Origin: HGM04593 sp964512955
GTDB lineage: Bacteria > Bacteroidota > Bacteroidia > Bacteroidales > Bacteroidaceae
Direction: 5' to 3'
Length of the DNA stretch: 64,000 nucleotides
Assembly (NCBI GenBank): GCA_964512955.1
Contig: CAZEKX010000001.1
Span: forward strand, 1 to 64,000
Part shown: positions 52,845-59,217 of the stretch, one piece after another
Numbering within the stretch: the stretch's first letter is position 1
Layout of the letters: every line of letters begins with the position of its first letter
The notes under the pieces: generated by a model
Database searches by the model: none
Told to the model about the DNA's origin: nothing
What the model saw: the letters and a program-made list of their open reading frames with translations, nothing else
Position numbers and translations under genes: made by a program

Positions 52845-53327
52845 TTATATACCTGCAAGATTGGTTGAACGACGTCTCACTTTCCTTTTGTTACAGAACA
52901 TGGCGAATATGTCTTTTACTTTGCTTAACCAGATGCTGTGCGTTTGATAATATTCACCGGTTGATGCTGTTTGACGCAGATGCAACCAACTGTAAATTAT
53001 TTCATTTACCAAGTAGTCTTTTATCCTTTGGCGTAGTATTGCAGTAAGTTCGTCCCTCTTCTCATTTTCATTCTCATCTTCGAATACAATGCTTACATAC
53101 TCGTCGTTAACATTGAACCCTACCGATGCAAAACGCATGGCAATGCTTGCCGCAAGTTCGTTTACTGCTTTTTGCAAGAATATACCGAACAACTCTTTTT
53201 CGTCGGTGGAACTTTGAACAGTGTCGGCATCTGTATCCTTGCGTTTAATGGCTTCGCCCATGTAGTATGTCTTTAAATCTACCTCTTGTTGTAGTTCTTC
53301 ACGCTTTATTAAAACAATTCTTTCCAT
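52845..53327 (-). CDS. small phage-locus protein, tandem paralogue B
   Basis: The 160-residue protein begins MERIVLIKREEL and shares a layout with the next gene: an RIVL start, a YYMGEAIK motif near residue 24, a ...SSTDEKEL stretch, a central acidic variable part, a helical LVNEIIYSWLHL segment and a basic RKVRRRS tail. The pattern resembles small conserved proteins of Bacteroidota phages that carry a YTGxA motif and whose role (head-completion or tail) is not established. Two bases separate it from its paralogue upstream. Confidence 0.7.
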   Translation of the reverse strand: MERIVLIKREELQQEVDLKTYYMGEAIKRKDTDADTVQSSTDEKELFGIFLQKAVNELAASIAMRFASVGFNVNDEYVSIVFEDENENEKRDELTAILRQRIKDYLVNEIIYSWLHLRQTASTGEYYQTHSIWLSKVKDIFAMFCNKRKVRRRSTNLAGI

Positions 53328-53329
53328 TT

Positions 53330-53842
53330 CTACATGTTTATGAGTTTATCGTGGGAGTTGCTTTGTTGTATCTGTGGACGTTTACGCAGTGTAAACATCT
53401 CCCTTAAGTTGAAAATAATCTGTTGTACTTCACTTGCCGCAATCGCTGCCTCGTCGGGCTTGTGTTGTAACATCCATAATTGCAGTGTACGCATTACGAT
53501 GTAGTTCTCTATCATGGTTTCTAACTGTGGCACTGCTTCGTCGGGGTAGTTCTGCGGTATATCTACCAAGAATACTGTATTGTTTGTATCTTCAGTTGCA
53601 TCGTTGCTTGCAGTTTCTCTACTGCATAGAGCAAAATACCTTGACAACATTCTTGAAACTTCGCCGGTAGGGGTATTGATGTGGTCGATGATTTGTGTTT
53701 TGTCGTCGCTCGAGGCTTGTATGTTTGCTGCTGCTTTTTCCGGGAATCCCACCTGCTTACGTGCCTCTCCTGTGTAGTAGCAATGTGTGTATATGCGTTG
53801 CAACACATTGTTAATGTTTAAAACTATTCTTCTCTTTTTCAT
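53330..53842 (-). CDS. small phage-locus protein, tandem paralogue A
   Basis: The 170-residue protein begins MKKRRIVLNINNV, then YTHCYYTGEARK, ASSDDKTQI, and near the C-terminus YIVMRTLQLWML and a basic TLRKRPQ tail. It aligns in layout with the downstream 160-residue protein, so the pair arose by duplication. Its first residues also match the orphan tail-tip-like gene at 20945. I infer a virion assembly role. It is second in the leftward operon. Confidence 0.7.
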   Translation of the reverse strand: MKKRRIVLNINNVLQRIYTHCYYTGEARKQVGFPEKAAANIQASSDDKTQIIDHINTPTGEVSRMLSRYFALCSRETASNDATEDTNNTVFLVDIPQNYPDEAVPQLETMIENYIVMRTLQLWMLQHKPDEAAIAASEVQQIIFNLREMFTLRKRPQIQQSNSHDKLINM

Positions 53843-53892
53843 TATATATATTTATATGTAATTTAAAATTCAAAAACTTCTTAAACTGTTGC

Positions 53893-54309
53893 TCAGACAA
53901 CTGCAATCTTTCTCTCTTTAATAGATTTATAAATAAGTCCGCGGAATGTACCCTCGTCGATGTAAAAAGATGGTGCAGGCTCTTCTATTATACTACCTAA
54001 AATTGTGTAATTGTCGCATACATCTTTAATTCTTTTCCTGTAGCGTTCGTATATCTCTTTGTACATTGATATCTTATTGCTGTTTGCTATTGGCAGACGC
54101 TTTTTTCTCATTAAGAGCGATATGAAACGACGAGCATTCTCGTAACTTATGTAGAACCGGGGTGCGGTAGATTTTACAGCCTCATGTATCACTTCGCTAA
54201 TTGTTGTCTTAGGGTCTGCCTTGCGCATCTTCTTAAGGGTGTCGAAGAAAATTTCTAGAACAGCCTGCTTACGCATTTCGCTAACTTTTTTCTCTTCAAT
54301 CTTTGTCAT
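53893..54309 (-). CDS. small basic phage-locus protein, TerS or regulator candidate
   Basis: The 138-residue helical, Lys/Arg-rich protein has an internal repeat: APRFYISYENARRFI (about 49-63) and APSFYIDEGTFRGLI (about 111-125). I do not recognise a named family. Position upstream of TerL suggests the small terminase subunit, and the basic helical make-up also allows a DNA-binding regulator. It is the first gene of the leftward operon, directly at the divergent promoter region. Confidence 0.55.
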   Translation of the reverse strand: MTKIEEKKVSEMRKQAVLEIFFDTLKKMRKADPKTTISEVIHEAVKSTAPRFYISYENARRFISLLMRKKRLPIANSNKISMYKEIYERYRKRIKDVCDNYTILGSIIEEPAPSFYIDEGTFRGLIYKSIKERKIAVV

Positions 54310-54469
54310 AATAGGTTTTGTTTTTTCTTACAAAAATATAGCCAAAAATGGCTGAATGGTTGCGGATTTATGATAATCTTTTCAACAGTTTTTGAATTTG
54401 ATGTAATAATTCTGCAACCTTAAACTTTGCTCATGCCCCCATCTTTGCCAACGAAAAAACAAAATAATC
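54310..54469. promoter_or_regulatory. divergent control region of the phage locus
   Basis: This 160-bp gap holds a minus-strand exact -7 box (54331-54338, TATTTTTG) and a plus-strand near box (54440-54447, CATCTTTG). Between them lies an inverted pair GGTTGCGGA (54358-54366) and its near complement TCTGCAACC (54411-54419), 44 bp apart. This is the layout expected if one DNA-binding protein controls both operons. No phage-type promoter is evident. Confidence 0.5.
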
Positions 54470-55258
54470 ATGAATAAGAATTTTACAAACCAAGGACAAG
54501 AGGAGATGCAGACAGTGCAGACACCGTCTAGCGAATTTCCTCAACAGAGTAGTGTGGGACAGGTTCCCGTAAATCCTTATGAGGATTTCGAAACCGAATT
54601 GCAAGAGATGTTTGGTGAGGGCTTCAGACTCGATGATGAGTCTTCGCAGGAGTTGTTATTGAGACATCTTAGAATTAACAGAGAACAGAACGATAAGTTG
54701 GCAGATGCCTTGGAACGCGACCCGCGTCTTGCACAAATGTTGTCGGATGTGGTAGAGGGAAAGAGAAATGCCCATGCCTCTATGGCACGTTACTTTGGAC
54801 GCACTCTTATGGATATGGATGAGGACAGCCCCGAATACGAAGAGATGATGATGGCAGACGAGGAGCGCCGCGAAGAGGTCTTTCGACTTGCCGAAAATCG
54901 TCGTGAGTATGAGGCTAATTTAGAGATAAGCAGGCCCATAATAGAAACATTCTGCCGCGACAGAGGGTATGACCCTTCCGACTTTATGGAGATGGTGTGG
55001 GAGAAGGTTGTATTCCCAATACTTTCGGGTAAATATTCCTATGAGGTGTGTACTGCACTCGACCACTCGCTAACCTATGAACAGGATGTGGAAGATGCTT
55101 TTGCTGCCGGTGATGTCAAAGGACGTAACACAAATATTCAACGAATGAAAGAGGATATCGGCGATGGATTGCCAAAAGGACTTAGCAGTGTGGCACCCGA
55201 TACCGCTCCTGTAAAACGTAGAACAAACAGTCTTATAGAGGCTGCTCTGAAAGCATAA
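54470..55258 (+). CDS. scaffold-like protein upstream of the capsid gene
   Basis: The 262-residue acidic protein is mostly predicted helix and coiled coil (EDFETELQEMFGEGF, EEMMMADEERREEVFRLAENRREY). The C-terminal tail is basic (PVKRRTNSLIEAALKA). An acidic helical protein directly before a capsid gene, with a basic C-terminus that could dock on the shell, is the classic scaffold pattern. I recognise no sequence family; the call rests on position and composition. Confidence 0.65.
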   Translation: MNKNFTNQGQEEMQTVQTPSSEFPQQSSVGQVPVNPYEDFETELQEMFGEGFRLDDESSQELLLRHLRINREQNDKLADALERDPRLAQMLSDVVEGKRNAHASMARYFGRTLMDMDEDSPEYEEMMMADEERREEVFRLAENRREYEANLEISRPIIETFCRDRGYDPSDFMEMVWEKVVFPILSGKYSYEVCTALDHSLTYEQDVEDAFAAGDVKGRNTNIQRMKEDIGDGLPKGLSSVAPDTAPVKRRTNSLIEAALKA

Positions 55259-55294
55259 CTTACAATATTTATTAATTATTTTAATCCTTTTTTT

Positions 55295-56923
55295 ATGAAG
55301 AAATTTTTGAATTTTTTGAAAGAAAATCCGTTGTTCGTTTTTCTTTCGTTGGTATCTGTAGCACTTCTCTTGTCGGGTGGTGAAGAGGGTGGCTTAATGT
55401 TGGCAACAGTGAATGTTATTGCTCCCGGCACACCGCGTGCATCGCGTGGAATAGCAGGTTTGCCATCCCATGGCTATGGCGATGCGACAACTGTTTCAAA
55501 TGCATCGGAACTTGGTAATGATTTTCTGGAACCCGATTTTGATGAGGATATTGTTAAAATTGCAAGCGACGAGAGTGTTATCGATACTATAAAAAGACGT
55601 GTCGACAGACAGGTTGCGGTTAACTCCTTTGAGGTGAACCATTACATGATTGACGAAAAACGATCCAAGGCTTACACCAATCAAACATGCTCCGGAGCAG
55701 GTTCTGCACGAGGAGAGATTCCTTTCTCTACCGTTGGTGAAAGAAAAATATTCCAGGAGTATTTTACTGCAATATGTAAAGGCGTGAATGGATACGACCC
55801 TACAGGCCAGATAGAACTTCCCGGTGTCGACCTCATGATATTCTTTGTTGGAAAAAATCCTACAACAGAGGCTCCTATCGCTATGGCTGTCAACGGACCT
55901 AAGATAAATCCTACCGATGACTATTGTGTCCTTCCTGAAATTCCTGCAGGTACCGAGGTAATATTACTCTCGTCGGCAGCCTATGAGACACAGAAATTTA
56001 TTGCTCCAAGTACTGTCGTTCCGGTTCCCGAACGTGTATATCTGCAAAAACAACTTTGTAATAATATTGTCAGCGACTATTTTAAAGCACAAAGAAAGAA
56101 GGTTGAGTTTGGCGAGGCACAGATTGCCGAAGCGGTTGTACGTCAGTTCCGTTTGGAGAGTTGTCGTACAGCGTGGGTGGGACAGCCCGGTAAATTCAAA
56201 GTACAGGCTATGGATGCCTCTATGGGTTACCAGTGGGACTACTTCTCCAAAGGTTTGCGTTGGCAGTTTAAACGTCAGTACGACCTCTCTTCTACAATAA
56301 CATTTGCTGATTTAATAAACCTGTCAATGGTGAAGTTTACCGGATATAATTGCAGCAAGAAGGCTGTATGGCTCTTAGGACGTCAATTGCTGAACGATAT
56401 ACAAAAAATAGATATCACTTTGCATAAAAACATATCTATGTCGGGTAGCAGTGTGTTTGGATTGAAATGTACCCGCATACAAACAGTGTTCGGTGAAATT
56501 AATCTTGTACACGATCCCACACTCGATGCTCTTGGCTACTCAAACTGTGGAGGTCTTATAGATGAGAACGGCTTGGTACGTTACTTTATGAAAAATGAAG
56601 ATACCAAAACAGAAAATGTCGATGGCGAGGAGGCTAAGCGTCAGGTGGTAATGACTATCGACTGTTTGTGTCTTAAAGGATACAGCCATATATGGGTTAA
56701 CGGCTCGGCAGAAAAGAGTGATATTCCCGGTGCATCGCATGTAACAAGTTCGGCTACATTACCCGAATCGCCAAATGCGAACGATGTGGTGGTTCTTACT
56801 GCCGATGTCAATCACTCGGTAAACGGAGTGTCGCAGTTGTGGTTCCCTGCTGGCAGTGTGGTAACATATAACGGCAATACATGGGTGGAGTATACAGGCG
56901 AAATACTTACTGTTGGTGAATAA
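55295..56923 (+). CDS. major capsid-like protein with a hydrophobic N-terminus
   Basis: The 542-residue protein has a capsid-like body: repeated IDTIKRRVDRQVAVNSFEVNHYMI, then AIAEAVVRQFRLE-type region, ISMSGSSVFGLKCTRIQTVFGEINLVHDPTLDALG near the C-terminal third, matching the HK97-fold pattern. The last about 70 residues (SSATLPESPNANDVVVLTADVNHSV ... WFPAGSVVTYNGNTWVEY) look like a beta-rich decoration domain. Unusually, residues 1-37 (NPLFVFLSLVSVALLLSGG) form a hydrophobic helix like a signal anchor. Capsid identity is inferred from pattern and context. Confidence 0.7.
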   Translation: MKKFLNFLKENPLFVFLSLVSVALLLSGGEEGGLMLATVNVIAPGTPRASRGIAGLPSHGYGDATTVSNASELGNDFLEPDFDEDIVKIASDESVIDTIKRRVDRQVAVNSFEVNHYMIDEKRSKAYTNQTCSGAGSARGEIPFSTVGERKIFQEYFTAICKGVNGYDPTGQIELPGVDLMIFFVGKNPTTEAPIAMAVNGPKINPTDDYCVLPEIPAGTEVILLSSAAYETQKFIAPSTVVPVPERVYLQKQLCNNIVSDYFKAQRKKVEFGEAQIAEAVVRQFRLESCRTAWVGQPGKFKVQAMDASMGYQWDYFSKGLRWQFKRQYDLSSTITFADLINLSMVKFTGYNCSKKAVWLLGRQLLNDIQKIDITLHKNISMSGSSVFGLKCTRIQTVFGEINLVHDPTLDALGYSNCGGLIDENGLVRYFMKNEDTKTENVDGEEAKRQVVMTIDCLCLKGYSHIWVNGSAEKSDIPGASHVTSSATLPESPNANDVVVLTADVNHSVNGVSQLWFPAGSVVTYNGNTWVEYTGEILTVGE

Positions 56924-56977
56924 TATATAATTCGCATGGTGTGCCGTTGTCGGCACACCTGCATAAATTAAAATATC

Positions 56978-57400
56978 ATGAAAAAAATAGTTACTTACGA
57001 AATACACGGACAGGTTGAGAGAAACAGTTATTTCCGTGTGGGAAAGGCTTTGATACGTATTGAGTTCAAGGGTGGTTCAATAAATTCGGCAGAATGTATA
57101 CCGGCACGATTTATTACCGATAACCCTCTGATGCAAAAGGCAATTGAGGAAAGTGCCGCATTCCGTTGCGGCGAAATAAAGAAAGGTAAAGTGGATATTA
57201 TTGAGGATGTAAACGAGTGTGCTGCTTCATCTGAAAACGCAACAGAGGTTACAGTTTTCTCCGATGTTAAGAATATGCAGCAGGCACGTGCTGTTTTAAT
57301 GGCTGAACCTTTCTTGTGCCAATTGTCGGAGTTACAAACAAAAGCGGCTGTTAAGGCTATGGCCGAGGAGAAAGGTATTACATTTCCCAACTGGTTATGA
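56978..57400 (+). CDS. small phage-locus protein after the capsid gene
   Basis: The 140-residue protein has a beta-rich N-terminal half (TYEIHGQVERNSYFRVGKALIRIEFKGG) and a helical C-terminal part (QLSELQTKAAVKAMAEEKGITFPNWL) resembling the short helix-extension-helix domains of phage head proteins. I do not recognise a named family. Its stop overlaps the next start by 4 bp. A head-completion role is inferred from position. Confidence 0.6.
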   Translation: MKKIVTYEIHGQVERNSYFRVGKALIRIEFKGGSINSAECIPARFITDNPLMQKAIEESAAFRCGEIKKGKVDIIEDVNECAASSENATEVTVFSDVKNMQQARAVLMAEPFLCQLSELQTKAAVKAMAEEKGITFPNWL

Positions 57401-58050
57401 TAACAACAGAGAATTTAAAGGCAAAGGTGCGCTTTTTGCTAAATGAGGCGAATGATGACAGCGATGTAACGTTACTTGCAGCAGATACACGAAAAATAGA
57501 CGATTACATAGAGTCGTTGCTTCCCGAAGCAGTGCTTTTTGTACAGATGAACAGTGAACGTTGCGGTGTTAATCCTAAAAGTATAACCATTGCCAAAGAG
57601 AAAATAACCACTGCCTCCGATGGCAGTGGATATTTTCCTCTGCCCGACGATTTTGTACGTCTTGTGCAGTTAAACATGACAGGATGGAAACGTCCGTGCA
57701 AAATACTCTATCCCGACAATTCGTCTATGGCATTGGCGCAAGGTAACTTTTATACAAGAGCCGGGTGGTGCAAACCTGTTGCTGTTCTGGGTTATACTGC
57801 CGATGGCATGAAAGCACTATATTTCTACTCTTTGCCTATTGGGGTATCGCCTAATGTTGATAGTTTTATATATGAAGCACTGTATGTCCCCGATAATGGT
57901 TTATGTGGCAACGATGATGTCCTGCACGAGGCTGTAGCGTACAGGTGTGCAGCACTTGTCTTTAATGTGTTTGATAAACACGATAGCGCCGCTTCAATGC
58001 TATCTATTGCGGCATCGTTGTGTAATGGTAATAGAAACAATGAAAAATAG
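57397..58050 (+). CDS. tail adaptor (head-tail connector) -like protein
   Basis: The 217-residue protein has the helical start of podovirus adaptors (LKAKVRFLLNEANDDSD), then DDYIESLLPEAVLFV, a central beta insertion with FPLPDDFVRLVQLNM, and a helical C-terminus (HEAVAYRCAALVFNVFDKHDSAASML). This layout matches ring proteins such as P22 gp4, T7 gp11 and crAss-like counterparts that sit under the portal. Sequence identity cannot be checked here. It overlaps the previous gene by 4 bp. Confidence 0.65.
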   Translation: MITTENLKAKVRFLLNEANDDSDVTLLAADTRKIDDYIESLLPEAVLFVQMNSERCGVNPKSITIAKEKITTASDGSGYFPLPDDFVRLVQLNMTGWKRPCKILYPDNSSMALAQGNFYTRAGWCKPVAVLGYTADGMKALYFYSLPIGVSPNVDSFIYEALYVPDNGLCGNDDVLHEAVAYRCAALVFNVFDKHDSAASMLSIAASLCNGNRNNEK

Positions 58051-58055
58051 GAATT

Positions 58056-58337
58056 ATGGCTGTTAAGAACTTGACAATATCCAAGAATGGAATTTTCTGG
58101 GAGACAGAACCTCTGCAATGTGTAGGTGGCGATATAAGGGTTAGAGTACATAAAAACGGACTCTATCCGGTGGAGATCTTAGTGAGTATAGATGGCGAAG
58201 AGGAGTATTTGCGACACGATGACTTTGGTTTCGACGAATATAAATGCGAGATAACAATAGAAGGAGTTATGCCGGAGCAGTTCATTATGTTGCGCTCACG
58301 TAGCGAACTGACATTGGTAAAAACATTGGAAATGTAG
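58056..58337 (+). CDS. small beta-rich phage-locus protein
   Basis: The 93-residue protein is predicted all-beta (NLTISKNGIFWETEPLQCVGGDIRVRVH ... YKCEITIEGVMPEQFIMLRS). I do not recognise it. It lies 5 bp after the adaptor gene and 7 bp before the holin gene. It could be a small tail or decoration protein. Confidence 0.6.
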   Translation: MAVKNLTISKNGIFWETEPLQCVGGDIRVRVHKNGLYPVEILVSIDGEEEYLRHDDFGFDEYKCEITIEGVMPEQFIMLRSRSELTLVKTLEM

Positions 58338-58344
58338 AGCCGGT

Positions 58345-58815
58345 ATGGACGAAGTGAAATTTTTTGTGGCATCGTTCTTTGCAAATTTTGCAAGTATACT
58401 GTTCCCGATAAAGAACGATATATTCGGGCTTATAATGCTATTTACTCTGAACTTTGTAATAGGTTTGCTTGCCGACCTTAGCAACAGACGAGAATGGAGT
58501 TTTAAAAAAGCATTTCGTCTATTCAGAGATGCGGCAATATACTTTGTATTGGTAGCCTCTATCTATCTGCTAGGACATATAAAAGGTGAAGATGCTACCG
58601 CAGTGCAGTGTGTTTCGTTCCTTATATATATTGCAATATATTTCTATGGAACCAATATACTGCGTAATGCACGCATGATAACCCAACACGGAAGTACTTT
58701 ATTTCGTATTCTCGATTTTCTTTACTATCTCCTTAGTCTGCGTATTGTGGAACGGTTCAGTTATTTGAAAGGCTATGTCAATGAATATGAGAAAGAGAAT
58801 AAAAGCATACTTTAG
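58345..58815 (+). CDS. holin-like membrane protein
   Basis: The 156-residue protein has four hydrophobic segments: FGLIMLFTLNFVIGLLADLSN, AAIYFVLVASIYLLGHIKG, VSFLIYIAIYFYGTNIL and a later one, with a charged KAFRLFRDA between. The LLADLSNRREWSFKKAFR pattern resembles holins of the toxin-secretion/phage-lysis type found in Bacteroidota phages. Its end overlaps the next gene by about 40 bp, typical of lysis cassettes. No endolysin gene is in the window. Confidence 0.75.
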   Translation: MDEVKFFVASFFANFASILFPIKNDIFGLIMLFTLNFVIGLLADLSNRREWSFKKAFRLFRDAAIYFVLVASIYLLGHIKGEDATAVQCVSFLIYIAIYFYGTNILRNARMITQHGSTLFRILDFLYYLLSLRIVERFSYLKGYVNEYEKENKSIL

Positions 58816-59197
58816 TCTGTTACTTTTTATATCTGTTGCGTCGTGTGCTGTAACACGTTCGGGTGAAAGTACGATACGTACACTGTATAATAGTTCCGAC
58901 AAGCATACTCGCGACAGTATTTTTATTCGCGACAGTATAATTGTGTATACAAAATCGGATACGGTATATAAGGATCATTGGCACACTCTCTATCGCGACC
59001 GTATACAAACAGATACACTTCTCATAACCGATACGCTCTATTGTGAAAAAACTATTGAAGAACCTGTGAAATGTAATGAGGATGTTTCTGCAAAAAGTGT
59101 ATTCCGCTTTGCCTTTTTGATTTTTTTGTTCATTGTTCTGTGGAAGTGTGGTCTGCTCGATGTGATTGCAAAACTGTTAAAACGTCTTGTTAATTGA
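58775..59197 (+). CDS. unimolecular spanin-like lipoprotein
   Basis: The protein has a lipoprotein signal (AYFSLLLFISVASC, lipobox VASC) and a C-terminal transmembrane helix (FAFLIFLFIVLWKCGLLDVI) joined by a strand-rich periplasmic spacer with repeating D-S/T patterns (RDSIFIRDSIIVYTKSDTVYKDHWH). Tethering to both membranes is the layout of u-spanins, which disrupt the outer membrane in lysis. It starts inside the holin gene, with several ATGs available (58775, 58781, 58787). Confidence 0.7.
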   Translation: MSMNMRKRIKAYFSLLLFISVASCAVTRSGESTIRTLYNSSDKHTRDSIFIRDSIIVYTKSDTVYKDHWHTLYRDRIQTDTLLITDTLYCEKTIEEPVKCNEDVSAKSVFRFAFLIFLFIVLWKCGLLDVIAKLLKRLVN

Positions 59198-59217
59198 TTT
59201 TATTAATAATATATATT

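Noticed and set aside
52845..53842. The two small paralogues as a split portal protein
   Set aside because: They are 160 and 170 residues, related to each other, and lack the length and layout of a portal, so the portal remains unfound.
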